Origin: Sphingomonas sp.
GTDB lineage: Bacteria > Pseudomonadota > Alphaproteobacteria > Sphingomonadales > Sphingomonadaceae
Assembly: GCF_026460985.1 (NCBI RefSeq)
Contig: NZ_JAPKNM010000051.1
Coordinates: 1-64,000, forward strand
Length of the DNA: 64,000 nt
Direction: 5' to 3'
Shown here: one piece after another, positions 44,385-53,335 of the stretch
Layout of the letters: each line of letters opens with the position of its first letter
How positions within the stretch are numbered: position 1 is the first letter of the stretch
Program-made: the position numbers and the translations under genes
The notes under the pieces: model-generated
What the model saw: the letters and a program-made list of their open reading frames with translations, nothing else
Told to the model about the DNA's origin: nothing
Database searches by the model: none

Positions 44385-46823
44385 TCAATAGTGGAAGCGG
44401 AAGTCGATACCCACGCGACGCGGCGTCAGCACGCCGTGTGCGTAATAGCGCTCGACCACATCGGTGCGGACCTGATTGTAGGACGAGACGTCGTTGCTGA
44501 TCGCAGTCACCGCATATTTGTCGAAGAGATTGTCTGCGAACAGCCCAATCTCGAAGCGCTCGCTGATATAGTTCAGCGATACGCCGTGCGTGACGTAGCC
44601 CGGAATTTTCTCGCCATTGCCGCGAAGCCCCACGCGCGAATAGATGTCGCCGCGATAAATGGTGGCCCAGGTCGCCTCGATCTTGCGTCCGTCGCCCAGC
44701 GGATAGGTGTAGATGAGCTGGCCGCTGGCCGAATTCTTGGCCGATCCGGGCAGCCTGTCGCCTGCGGAGGCATCGTAGCGAACGCCCTGGCTGACCACCA
44801 GTCCCGCCACGTCCTCGGTCAAGTGCGCATCGACATAGGAATAGGTGCCGAGCAGGCTGAGGTTCGGCGTGATCTTGAGCGCACCCTGGAAATCGAAACC
44901 CTTGGAGACGGCGTTGGCGCCGTTCACCGTGATGCCGATCGCGCCGTTCACCGTCTGGCTTGGCACCTGCACGCCGTTCCAGGCGATATGATAGCCATTG
45001 AGCGTCAGCTGGAGCCGCTTGTCGAACAGGCTGGCGCGCACGCCCAGCTCGATGTTGCGTGTCTTGTCCGGCCCATAGACCAGCTCGTTGGGCAGCGCGC
45101 AGAGATTCTGGCCGGGCGGCAGCGGCAGGATACAGGGCACCACCCGGTTGACCCCGCCCACGCGATAGCCGGTCGAGTACGTGAAATAGGCCAGCAGATC
45201 GTCGCTGAACTTGTAGGAGGTGTTCGCCTTCCAGACGACGCCGTCCTTGCCGGTCGATCCGGTTCGGATCCGGTTCGGGAGGATCGTCGTCGATGGGTAG
45301 GGGCCGACGCCGCTCCCCAGAAGCGGCAGCGCGGACCCACCGGCGACATCCGCGTCATATTTGAAGTAGCGAATGCCGCCCGTCACCTGCCACTCCTTGG
45401 TCAGGTGCAGCGTGCCCTCGCCATAAACCGCCTTCTCGACGTTCTTGCTGTCGACCATGGAGATATATTCGAGATTGTCCGGACGATTGACGCCCCAATA
45501 GACGGAAGATTGCGCAAATCCGGGCGTGTATTCGTGCCGGTCGGAAGTAAATTCCAGACGGTTGTAGAACCCGCCGATGACCCAGTTGAATGGACCGCCA
45601 TGAGTCGAAACGAGCCGCACCTCCTGATTGAGCTGCTTATACTCCCGCTCGTTGTTCGCGTAGGAGGAAAACTCAGGAAATGCTTCATAGCCATAGTTCA
45701 AATCGAGAAGCAAATCGGTATTGTCGTCCGTATTTAGGATGCTCTGCTTCGTGTAAGCCGTCGTGCTGACAAACTGCGCGACGTTGAAGAGATTGACGTA
45801 AATCTCGGCCGAGAAGAGATCCGACTTGCGATCGAACGGCTCGAGATAGCGCCAGGGTCCTTCATATTTCCCGGTGCCGAGCACGCCGGCGCCATTGGCC
45901 TGGCGCCCGCCGCTTTTGGTGCTTTGGTGGGCGTAGGTGAGATACGCCCTGATGTTGGGATTATATTCGAGCAGCAGCTGGTTGCGCGTGGTGAACGTAT
46001 GCTCATAGTTCACGTCTTCGGCGCGCTTGAAATTGGCAAGGTAATCGGCCGGTCCACCAAGGGAACCGGTCGATCCACCCGACGCGCGGACCGGCTGGGG
46101 ATCGGAGACGCCAGGCTGCTTCAGCAGATAATTGTAATCGATGAAGCCGGCGTTGCTGTAATAGCCCGTCGCGGTCCGGAACGCGATATGATCCTTCCAG
46201 ATCGGCACGTTGACGGCGATATCGCCGATGCCGCCGAAATCATCCGAATGCGACTGCGCGTAACCGCGGCCATGCACGTCGACCGAGAAGCGGTTCGTAT
46301 CGGGCCGGTTGGGGATATAGCGCACCGCGCCCGCGAGCGTGCCGAGGCCATAGAGTGTGCCTTGCGGCCCTTGCAGCACTTCCACGCGGCTGATGTCGAT
46401 CAGCTTGAAATCCAGATAGAGCGGAACCTCGCCGAGATAGACGCCGACCGCATCGTTGGAATTGGCGCCATTGACGCTGGTGTCGCCCGACGAAATGCCG
46501 CGCAGGATGATCTCGCCCGTCGATGCCGGGCCGGTATCCGCAATCGTGACGCCCGGCGTGAAGTTGCCGAGCGCGCGGATGTCGTCGAGCCGCTGGCTCT
46601 CGATCATCTGGCCGGATACCGCGCTGATGTTGATCGGGGCGTCCTGGAGCGTGGTCCGCCGGCGGCTGCCCGTCACCACGATTTCGTTCGCGGTATCAGG
46701 GGCGGAGCCGGAAGATGCCTCCCGCTCCGGAGCGGCCGCTTCCTGCGCCAGAGCCGGTGTACCCACAATGCTCACGAGCGCCGTCGCGCAAAGCAGACCT
46801 GCGCGAGAAAGTCGTCCTGCCAT
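44385..46823 (-). CDS. TonB-dependent receptor
   Basis: An 812-residue outer-membrane receptor. It has a signal peptide (MAGRLSRAGLLCATALVSIV ... PALAQ), plug domain (IVVTGSRRRTTLQDAPINISAVSG, FTPGVTIADTG, IILRGISSGDTSVNG, VEVLQGPQGTLYGLGTLAGAVRYIPNRP) and a C-terminal barrel ending VGIDFRFHY. The start is ATG 46821-46823; the longer reading upstream has no signal peptide. It is the divergent neighbour of a small exported protein, with two inverted repeats in between. Ligand unknown. Confidence 0.92.
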   Translation of the reverse strand: MAGRLSRAGLLCATALVSIVGTPALAQEAAAPEREASSGSAPDTANEIVVTGSRRRTTLQDAPINISAVSGQMIESQRLDDIRALGNFTPGVTIADTGPASTGEIILRGISSGDTSVNGANSNDAVGVYLGEVPLYLDFKLIDISRVEVLQGPQGTLYGLGTLAGAVRYIPNRPDTNRFSVDVHGRGYAQSHSDDFGGIGDIAVNVPIWKDHIAFRTATGYYSNAGFIDYNYLLKQPGVSDPQPVRASGGSTGSLGGPADYLANFKRAEDVNYEHTFTTRNQLLLEYNPNIRAYLTYAHQSTKSGGRQANGAGVLGTGKYEGPWRYLEPFDRKSDLFSAEIYVNLFNVAQFVSTTAYTKQSILNTDDNTDLLLDLNYGYEAFPEFSSYANNEREYKQLNQEVRLVSTHGGPFNWVIGGFYNRLEFTSDRHEYTPGFAQSSVYWGVNRPDNLEYISMVDSKNVEKAVYGEGTLHLTKEWQVTGGIRYFKYDADVAGGSALPLLGSGVGPYPSTTILPNRIRTGSTGKDGVVWKANTSYKFSDDLLAYFTYSTGYRVGGVNRVVPCILPLPPGQNLCALPNELVYGPDKTRNIELGVRASLFDKRLQLTLNGYHIAWNGVQVPSQTVNGAIGITVNGANAVSKGFDFQGALKITPNLSLLGTYSYVDAHLTEDVAGLVVSQGVRYDASAGDRLPGSAKNSASGQLIYTYPLGDGRKIEATWATIYRGDIYSRVGLRGNGEKIPGYVTHGVSLNYISERFEIGLFADNLFDKYAVTAISNDVSSYNQVRTDVVERYYAHGVLTPRRVGIDFRFHY

Positions 46824-47041
46824 CTTTACGCCCCCATAGGCTTTTTGTGATCCCGAGCGCCTCCCCCCAGCATCCCTTTCCTGTGCGTCAGCTTCCTCCG
46901 AGCCTTCGCGTATTACGAATACGCTAAACGATAATAACAACCCTGTGACATGGGGCGTTTGACGTAAGCCGATCCGCAAGCTGCGCGCCCTACGTCAAAC
47001 TGCCCATTCCGCCGCGCGGCAAGGATCCGTATCCGGCGGCG
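46824..47041. promoter_or_regulatory. Divergent promoter region with two inverted repeats
   Basis: Two perfect dyads are visible. CGTATT-ACG-AATACG lies at 46909-46923. GTTTGACGTA (46957-46966) and TACGTCAAAC (46991-47000) form a 10-bp inverted repeat with a 24-base spacer. The AT-rich stretch between them (46927-46940) could hold the receptor -10. This spacing suggests two sites for one dimeric regulator rather than a hairpin. Confidence 0.5.
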
Positions 47042-47440
47042 ATGGTTGCTCCTGCCCGGACCCGGCCCGCATCAAGAACCGCTTGCTTCCTGCTGGGCCT
47101 CGCAATGGCTGCGACTCCGAGCAGTGCGGCCGCCGCACCAAAGGCACGCCTGATCCATTGCGGCGATGCGACCTGCCTCCGTATCTCCGGCCGTCGTCCT
47201 CATGCCGCGGTAACGGTGCGGGTCGCGGGCCATCCCCTCATAGTCGAGGGCAACCGCTCCTGGCGCGCAACAGTGCCCCTCGCCACGGCGCGCGACTGGG
47301 CACGCGCCCATGGCGGCACGCTGACGGTGACCCTGGCCGACGCGCGGACCGGGGACGAGAGCATCGAAATCGTCACGCTGCCGCCGGGCGCGCTCGGCAA
47401 TCGTATCGAACTCGCTACTTTGACAGTAAGCGCATACTGA
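47042..47440 (+). CDS. Small exported protein of unknown function
   Basis: A 132-residue protein with a signal peptide (SRTACFLLGLAMAATPSSAAAA). The mature part (KARLIHCGDATCLRISGRRPHAAVTVRVAGHPLIVEG...) is predicted beta-rich with a short-spaced Cys pair (HCGDATC) that could form a disulfide. No family was recognised. Small exported genes of this type often sit next to UrcA genes in sphingomonads, as here; that is a recollection of context only. Confidence 0.62.
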   Translation: MVAPARTRPASRTACFLLGLAMAATPSSAAAAPKARLIHCGDATCLRISGRRPHAAVTVRVAGHPLIVEGNRSWRATVPLATARDWARAHGGTLTVTLADARTGDESIEIVTLPPGALGNRIELATLTVSAY

Positions 47441-47552
47441 TCTTCTATTTGGTAATACTCGTCATTATACTTGCAATGACTGGCGACCAGTACTAATTGG
47501 CCGTCACCTGATCGCCGAAGAGCGACGGGCAGAACAGACGCAGGAGATGATG

Positions 47553-47882
47553 ATGAAGATCGGCATAGTGGCGCTCGCCGCGCTCATGGCGGCGGCGCCG
47601 GCCTTCGCGGCACCCCGTGACAATCCCTTTTCGGCGGACAGTGCAGTGCTCGACTTGCGCGGGCTCGATCTCGCCAGCGTCGAGGGCCAGCAGCGTCTCG
47701 CGATCCGGATGGATCGGGTAGCAAATACCGTCTGTGGCGAGGGAATGACCTCCATCCACCTCGCACTCGGCGCCCAGGCGCGTGCCTGCCATGCGGACGT
47801 GATCGCCGACATTCGCACGCGTATCACGGCCGCGACGGCCAACGCCAACAACGCCAAGGCAAACCAGCTGGCATTGCGCTGA
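47553..47882 (+). CDS. UrcA-family exported protein
   Basis: A 109-residue UrcA protein: signal peptide (KIGIVALAALMAAAPAFA), the core VLDLRGLDLASVEGQQRLAIRMDRVANTVCG and a second Cys in ARACHADVIADI. The two cysteines and the VCG motif define the family, whose function is unknown. Three ATG codons stand in a row (47547, 47550, 47553); AGGAG at 47542-47546 best fits the third. A preceding 106-base gap separates it from the other small exported gene. Confidence 0.8.
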   Translation: MKIGIVALAALMAAAPAFAAPRDNPFSADSAVLDLRGLDLASVEGQQRLAIRMDRVANTVCGEGMTSIHLALGAQARACHADVIADIRTRITAATANANNAKANQLALR

Positions 47883-47947
47883 GGCGCCTGCCAGGGTTCG
47901 GGTGCGGCTCCTGATCAAAGGCGCCGGCCCGATCGCCAGTGAGCGGC

Positions 47948-49540
47948 TCAGTCGACGGCGATACCTTGCGCCTCCAGCCACGTGTGCACGGGCGCCAGTG
48001 CGGCAGCATGCTTCCGCCAGCGCGCGACGGAATCCCGATAGATCGGACGGCGGACCTGCGCGGCGCTCGGTGTCGACACGGCACCCGAATGGGCGTGAAA
48101 ATTCAGGCATTCGTCGGACCATTCGAGCCCGCAATGGGCCAATAGCCGGCGGGTCTCCCCCTCCTGATCCGCGACCAGCGCCTCGTAGCTGAGCTCGAGG
48201 ATGCGGCCGGGCAGCGCCTCGCGCCAGAAGGCCATCAGCCGATCGAACCGCGCGTAATAGGCCGCGATATCGAGAAGATCGTAACTATAGTCATAGTAAC
48301 GCGATCCGATCGCGAACAAATTGCGAAAGTTGGCGAGAACCGTGTCCATCGGGTTCCGCCGCAGGCAGACGATCGCCGCGTTCGGCAGCGCGCGCGCCGC
48401 GATCCCCGCATAGAAGAAGTTGCCCGGGAACTTGTCGACGAAGCGCAGCCCCGGGGTCCGCCGATGATGGGCCGCGCGGGCCAGATAGTCGCGGCCGATC
48501 GCGCCCGCGTCGCGGCCGCCGGCCGCCAGGACCGTCTCGGGATCGAGGACGGTGCGGCTGCGCGTTTGCGCCGCCGCCTTGAACGCGAGCGGCAGGGCCT
48601 GAAGCTCGCCGACACTCTCGACCCCCGGGTGCGATGCCAGGATGCGGTCGACCAGCGTCGTACCGGTACGCGGCATGCCGATCACAAGGATCGGTGCCTC
48701 GGTTGCGCCCTCCCCGACCGGCGCCCGCACGAGAGGCCACGCCGCTTCGACAGCATCGAAGATCGCGGCATCACGCGCGAAATCATAGGCGAGCGCGGCA
48801 CGGTGCACGCTGTTGATCGCGACAAGGCGCTCGAACGCCTCCGCCGAATCACCGATATCCTCGAGCTCCTTCACCAGCGCATAGCCCGTCAGCAGACGAT
48901 CACGCCCCGGCGAAGAGCGGTCATGCACGGCGCGGAGCCGTTCCACATGGTTGCGTGCGGGGGTCTGCTTCCGCAGCCCGGCCAACAGATGATGGGCCCT
49001 GGCGTCGTTCGGAGCGCGATCGAGGATCACCTCGAGCACCGCTTCGGCTTCCTCGGTCCGGCCAAGGAAACTCAGCGTGGCTGCGTGATTGTAGCGGAAT
49101 TGATCATTTTCCGGCGCGAGATCGACCGCGGCGACGAAATGCGGAAGGGCAGCGTCGTGATCGCCCAGCCGCGCATAGACGCATCCCATCGTGTCGCGCC
49201 CGAGTGCATCGGCGGGCGGCGCGGCCTCGGCCGCGTGGAGTGTGGCCGCGGCATCGCCGTCGCGGCGGACGAGCGCATAGAGGCGCGCGAGCTGCGCGCG
49301 ATATTCGCCGTGCGGCGCGAGCGCGACCGCCTGTTCGATCTGGCGGATCCCGTCCTGCACCCTGCCGGCCTCGGCATCTGCGATACCGAGCAGGAAATAT
49401 GCTTCCGCCTTGCCGGATGGATCGGCCATGCGGACCGCCGCCAGGCGACGTGCCCCGGCGAAATCGCCTCCCTCCAGCGCGGCTCGTCCCGCCGCGCTCA
49501 GGGGTTCTCCCATGCTCTGCGGCGCTCCTGTCATGATCAT
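47948..49540 (-). CDS. TPR-repeat sulfotransferase
   Basis: A 530-residue protein. Tetratricopeptide repeats fill about residues 20-230 (for example ALEGGDFAGARRLAA, ARLGDHDAALPHFVAAVDLAPEN, LGRTEEAEAVLEVILDRAPND). A sulfotransferase domain follows, with the PAPS 5'-phosphosulfate loop GMPRTGTTLVDRILASHP near residue 285 and the 3'-phosphate motif CLRRNPMDTVLANF. It would move a sulfate group from PAPS to an unknown acceptor. ATG 49538-49540 overlaps the response-regulator stop as ATGA, so it is co-translated with the two-component system. Confidence 0.85.
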   Translation of the reverse strand: MIMTGAPQSMGEPLSAAGRAALEGGDFAGARRLAAVRMADPSGKAEAYFLLGIADAEAGRVQDGIRQIEQAVALAPHGEYRAQLARLYALVRRDGDAAATLHAAEAAPPADALGRDTMGCVYARLGDHDAALPHFVAAVDLAPENDQFRYNHAATLSFLGRTEEAEAVLEVILDRAPNDARAHHLLAGLRKQTPARNHVERLRAVHDRSSPGRDRLLTGYALVKELEDIGDSAEAFERLVAINSVHRAALAYDFARDAAIFDAVEAAWPLVRAPVGEGATEAPILVIGMPRTGTTLVDRILASHPGVESVGELQALPLAFKAAAQTRSRTVLDPETVLAAGGRDAGAIGRDYLARAAHHRRTPGLRFVDKFPGNFFYAGIAARALPNAAIVCLRRNPMDTVLANFRNLFAIGSRYYDYSYDLLDIAAYYARFDRLMAFWREALPGRILELSYEALVADQEGETRRLLAHCGLEWSDECLNFHAHSGAVSTPSAAQVRRPIYRDSVARWRKHAAALAPVHTWLEAQGIAVD

Positions 49541-50463
49541 TGCGAGAGCGTGCTGACCGCGATCGCGGTGGCAGAAGCACGATTCTCGACACCCATCTTC
49601 TCGAAGACCTGCTCCAGGTGCTTGTTCACGGTACGAGGGCTGATGTGCAGGATTTCGCTGATCTCGCGATTCTGCTTGCCGCGGCTGATCCAGACCAGAA
49701 CCTCGGCCTCGCGCGACGTCAGGCCATGACGCTCGGCAAGTAAGCGTTCGGCGTCCCCCTCGCGTCTCTCGGTCAGCCTGAACAGCCACTCATCGGCGCT
49801 GCTCTGGCGCAGGAAAGTGCATTCCACCGCACTCTGACCGATCTTGAACGAAGCCTGGGCTCCCGGCGGCACGCCTGGTTGCTGCAGGGGCCTGACCGTC
49901 GCGGCAAGCTGTTCGGGCAACCGGCCGTCGCGCGGCGCCCAGCCTGGGAACACCCGCTCGATCGTGGCTGTCGCCAAGGGCGTCAACCAGATGGTCGCGC
50001 CGCCAGCGTCGATCGCGAAGGACGGTCGGCCGGCGGTGTCGAGCGCGAGTTGGCTACCGTGCGCGACTCGGGCATTGGCAAGGTGCACCGACACACGCGC
50101 CAGCAATTCGTCGACCACGATCGGCTTGTGGACATAATCGACCCCGCCTGCCTCGAGCCCGTGCACGACATGCTCGGTCTCGGTCAGCCCGGTCATGAAG
50201 ATCACCGGCAGGTGGTGGAAGCGGCTGTCCGACTTGATCCGGCGCGTGGTCTTGAAGCCGTCCAGACCAGGCATCACGGCATCCATCAGTACCAGATCGG
50301 GCGTGACATGTTCGAGCAGCTCGAGCGCGGCGAGCCCATCGACCGCAATCAAGACCGTCATGCCGGCATGCTCGAGCGTGCTGGTCAGAAAGCGCAGCGA
50401 TTCAGGCGTATCGTCGACGACAAGGATCGTCGCCCGCGTTCCGCTTCCCGGACTAGTCGCCAT
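49537..50463 (-). CDS. Response regulator with receiver and LuxR-type DNA-binding domain
   Basis: A 308-residue regulator. The receiver domain occupies about residues 12-130 with acidic pocket VVDD, phospho-acceptor Asp61 (VLMDAVMPG), a switch Thr (MTG) and Lys (HKP). After a linker of about 110 residues comes a LuxR/FixJ helix-turn-helix (LTSREAEVLVWISRGKQNREISEILHIS then TVNKHLEQVFEKMG). The long middle segment may be a further sensor-like region. Start ATG 50461-50463 lies 11 bases inside the kinase gene, so kinase, regulator and sulfotransferase form one operon. Confidence 0.88.
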   Translation of the reverse strand: MATSPGSGTRATILVVDDTPESLRFLTSTLEHAGMTVLIAVDGLAALELLEHVTPDLVLMDAVMPGLDGFKTTRRIKSDSRFHHLPVIFMTGLTETEHVVHGLEAGGVDYVHKPIVVDELLARVSVHLANARVAHGSQLALDTAGRPSFAIDAGGATIWLTPLATATIERVFPGWAPRDGRLPEQLAATVRPLQQPGVPPGAQASFKIGQSAVECTFLRQSSADEWLFRLTERREGDAERLLAERHGLTSREAEVLVWISRGKQNREISEILHISPRTVNKHLEQVFEKMGVENRASATAIAVSTLSQ

Positions 50464-52009
50464 TGCCGAGCCTCCGGGCAAGCCCACGCAGATCGAAATC
50501 GTCCAGATGTCGTCGCATCTCGGCGACTGCCCCGGCGCTGTCCGGCACGTCAGCCTCGAGGTCGGTCAGGAGTGTTTCGATCGCACGAACATGGCCCGTT
50601 TTGACATGGTGCCGCAGGCTCGCGAGATAGGGCTCGGCCGCCGGGGGAAGCGCGCCGGAAGACTGGCTCGCCTCGCGCCCGACCTGGCCATCACCGGACG
50701 CGATCCAATCGACGCCGAGCTGGCGGCCGACCGTATCCAGCAGCGCATCGAGATCGACCGGTTTGGACAGGAAGGCGCCATGGTGGCTCTGGCCGTCGCC
50801 GCCCGCGCGATACTCATGGGCATTGGCGGAGACCATGACGATCCGCAGCGACTGCCCGAAGGTCGTGCGCAATTGCGCAGCGACCTCCCATCCGCTGCAG
50901 CCCGGCATCTGGATGTCGAGCAAGACCAGATCCGGAGCGCAACTCTCGGCCAGCGCAAGCCCCTCGGCGCCGCTCGCCGCCGCGAAAACGACGAAGTCCA
51001 GCGGCCGCAGCAAGCGCTGCACGACGATCAGCTGTGAGGGATCGTCGTCGATGACCAGGATCGTCTTGCGATCTCCGCTATAGCCGGTCACGCGATCATA
51101 GCCCGGCGGGCCCGTTGGGGCGGCCATCGGCTCGGGCAAGAGTAGCTGGAGCCGAAAGCTGCTGCCGCGGCCGACCTCACTTGACACCGTCACTTCCCCG
51201 CCGAGTATCCGCGCGAGCACACGGGTAATGGCGAGGCCGAGGCCGATCCCCGGCTGCATTGCTGAATCGGGCGAGCTGCCGCGCTCGAACGGCTCGAAGA
51301 TCCTTTCCAGATCCTCGGGTGCGATTCCGATGCCGGTGTCGGTGACATCGACCTGGGCCATCTGGCTGCGATACCGGATCGTCAGCGTCGCACCGCCCTT
51401 GTCGGTATATTTGATGGCGTTGGACAGCAGATTGATGAGGATCTGCCGCAGCCGCTTCTCATCGGTGCGGACGAACGGGGGCAGCCTGCCTTCGACTTTA
51501 TAGTCGAGCGAAAGCCCCTTGGCCGCCGCCTGCATCCGGAACATGTCGACGACATGATCGAGCAGCGCGGGCAGGCGGACGACATCCTGCCTGAGCTTGA
51601 GCAGGCCGCTCTCGATCCGCGATATATCCAGTAGACCTTCGACGAGGTTGGTGAGATGCTCCGCGGAGCGTCGGATCACGCTGCCTGCTTCGACCGGCGG
51701 GATAGCGTCTTCGCGCTCGAGCAGCTGGGCATAGCCATAGATGGCATTGAGCGGCGAACGGATTTCGTGACTCACCGCGACGAGATAGCGGGTTTTAGCG
51801 GCATTGGCAGCCTCGGCCACTTCCTTCGCACGCGCCAGTTCCGCATGGGTCAGCCGGTGGGCGGCGATCTCATCCTGCAGGATTTGCGTCTGCTGCAGAC
51901 GTTCCTGCCGCGCTTTCCGGCGCGCGCCGCGTGCCATGATGAACAGCGTCCCGATCAGCCCGACGACGACCGCCGCACCTGACAATATCCATCGGGACGC
52001 ATGTGCCAT
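50453..52009 (-). CDS. Hybrid histidine kinase with C-terminal receiver
   Basis: A 518-residue kinase. One short membrane helix (about residues 8-25, ILSGAAVVVGLIGTLFIMA) is followed by a coiled linker, HisKA domain with His81 (VSHEIRSPLNAIYGYAQLL), HATPase (LINLLSNAIKYTDKGGA; DTGIGIAPEDLERIFEPFERG; GIGLGLAITRVLARILGG) and a receiver (ILVIDDDPSQLIVVQ; LVLLDIQMPG). There is almost no periplasmic or PAS sensing domain. It is divergent from the guanidine ABC operon 227 bases away, so it may respond to the same nutrient, by inference. GGAGGA precedes the ATG. Confidence 0.88.
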   Translation of the reverse strand: MAHASRWILSGAAVVVGLIGTLFIMARGARRKARQERLQQTQILQDEIAAHRLTHAELARAKEVAEAANAAKTRYLVAVSHEIRSPLNAIYGYAQLLEREDAIPPVEAGSVIRRSAEHLTNLVEGLLDISRIESGLLKLRQDVVRLPALLDHVVDMFRMQAAAKGLSLDYKVEGRLPPFVRTDEKRLRQILINLLSNAIKYTDKGGATLTIRYRSQMAQVDVTDTGIGIAPEDLERIFEPFERGSSPDSAMQPGIGLGLAITRVLARILGGEVTVSSEVGRGSSFRLQLLLPEPMAAPTGPPGYDRVTGYSGDRKTILVIDDDPSQLIVVQRLLRPLDFVVFAAASGAEGLALAESCAPDLVLLDIQMPGCSGWEVAAQLRTTFGQSLRIVMVSANAHEYRAGGDGQSHHGAFLSKPVDLDALLDTVGRQLGVDWIASGDGQVGREASQSSGALPPAAEPYLASLRHHVKTGHVRAIETLLTDLEADVPDSAGAVAEMRRHLDDFDLRGLARRLGNGD

Positions 52010-52111
52010 CGCGCAGCCTATCCTCCGCGCCGCCGGAGATCGAGAGCCGACCGAGCCCCCGAACCATCTCGGATAGTGCGCAAATGACGCATTGCAGCAT
52101 CATAAAATGAG

Positions 52112-52141
52112 GTGACACGTCCCATGGACTCGATATATATT
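52112..52141 (+). promoter_or_regulatory. Predicted sigma70-type promoter of the ABC-transporter operon
   Basis: GTGACA (52112-52117) matches the -35 consensus at five of six positions, and TATATT (52136-52141) at 18-base spacing is a good -10 in an AT-rich patch that stands out from the GC-rich surroundings. The operator described next begins at the base after the -10, so a bound protein would block start of transcription. Confidence 0.6.
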
Positions 52142-52169
52142 TTATTACCGGATTGCGCAAACGTAATAT
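52142..52169. promoter_or_regulatory. Operator 1, TATTAC-N14-GTAATA, upstream of the ABC operon
   Basis: TTATTAC (52142-52148) and GTAATAT (52163-52169) form an inverted repeat with a 14-base spacer. The same arms at the same spacing occur at 54905-54932 just before the NikR-like regulator gene. The two-arm layout with a long fixed spacer is the layout of NikR operators (GTATGA-N16-TCATAC in E. coli), but arms and spacer differ. It is the probable binding site of the NikR-like protein. Confidence 0.75.
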
Positions 52170-52236
52170 CGGTCGCAGTGTAGACCTACGGTTTCCGGGC
52201 GTTTCAGGGCGCACCGCGCGAAGCAAGGGGAAGAAC

Positions 52237-53322
52237 ATGGCAAACTGGATGTCAAAAACGGGTTTGGCGATTGCAGCCGCAGCCATGCTTCTCACCACCT
52301 CATGCGGTGGCGGCGCACAACAGAATGCTGCACCGCGAAATGACTTCTCGATCGGATGGTCGATCTACGCCGGCTGGATGCCGTGGCCCTATGCCCAGAA
52401 AGCCGGCATCGTGAAGAAATGGGCCGACAAATACGGCGTCAAAATCAACTTCGTGCAGGTCAACGACTATGTCGAGTCGGTGAACCAGTTCAACGCCGGA
52501 AAGCTCGACGGCGTCACCGTCACCAATATGGACGCGCTCACCATCCCAGCTGCCGGCGGCAAGGACACGAGTGCCATCATCCTGGGCGACTATTCGGACG
52601 GCAATGACGGAATCGTCCTCAAGAACGCATCGAGCCTTGCCGACATCAAGGGTCGCACCGTTTATCTCGTCGAGCTGTCGGTTTCGCACTATCTGCTGGC
52701 ACGCGCGCTCTCCACGGCCGGGCTTCAGCTTTCCGACGTGAAGACCGTGAACACCTCCGACGCGGACATCGTCGGGGCTTTTGCAAATCCCGCCGCAACC
52801 GCCGCAGTAACCTGGAACCCGCAGCTCACCGAGATGGCCAAGGCACCAAACGCGAAGCTGGTCTTCGATTCGCATCAGGTGCCCGCCGAAATCCTCGACC
52901 TGCTCGCGGTCGACACTGCCACGCTCAAGGCCAACCCCAATCTCGGCAAGGCACTGGCCGGCATCTGGTACGAGACGATCACGCTCCTGCAGCGGAAGGA
53001 TGCTGCGGGCGCCGCGGCCCGCGCCGAGATGGCGAAGATGGCCGGATCGACCCCGCAGGCGTTCGATGCGCAGCTCACCACCACCCACTTCTACGGTACG
53101 CCGCAGGATGCCGTGGCCGCTCTCAAATCGCCTGCGCTCGCCACTACGATGATCAAGGTGCGCGACTTCAGCTTTTCGAAGGGCCTGTTCGGCTCGGGCG
53201 CGAAATCGGCCGACGCGGTCGGCATCAGCCTGCCGGGCGGAAAGACGCTTGGCGACCCGAACAATGTGAAGCTGCGCTTCGACCCGAGCTTCATGGAACA
53301 GGCCGCGGCGGGCAAGCTCTGA
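52237..53322 (+). CDS. ABC transporter substrate-binding lipoprotein (guanidine/urea-carboxylase region type)
   Basis: A 361-residue NMT1/ThiY-like periplasmic binding protein anchored by a lipobox (LLTTSC). Segments SIGWSIYAGWMPWPYAQKAGIVKKW, YVESVNQFNAGKLDGVTVTNMDAL, and TVYLVELSVSHYLLARAL match the binding protein of urea-carboxylase-linked NitT/TauT-type transporters (TIGR03427-like). It probably captures guanidine, or a guanidino compound, for the permease/ATPase encoded next. ATG 52237 follows AAGCAAGGGGAAG; the promoter and operator lie about 70-125 bases upstream. Confidence 0.87.
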   Translation: MANWMSKTGLAIAAAAMLLTTSCGGGAQQNAAPRNDFSIGWSIYAGWMPWPYAQKAGIVKKWADKYGVKINFVQVNDYVESVNQFNAGKLDGVTVTNMDALTIPAAGGKDTSAIILGDYSDGNDGIVLKNASSLADIKGRTVYLVELSVSHYLLARALSTAGLQLSDVKTVNTSDADIVGAFANPAATAAVTWNPQLTEMAKAPNAKLVFDSHQVPAEILDLLAVDTATLKANPNLGKALAGIWYETITLLQRKDAAGAAARAEMAKMAGSTPQAFDAQLTTTHFYGTPQDAVAALKSPALATTMIKVRDFSFSKGLFGSGAKSADAVGISLPGGKTLGDPNNVKLRFDPSFMEQAAAGKL

Positions 53323-53335
53323 GGAGATCGCCCCG

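Noticed and set aside
52010..52236. Guanidine-I (ykkC) riboswitch ahead of the ABC operon
   Set aside because: The conserved ykkC blocks could not be found in this leader; an inverted-repeat operator is present instead. A covariance-model search would be decisive.
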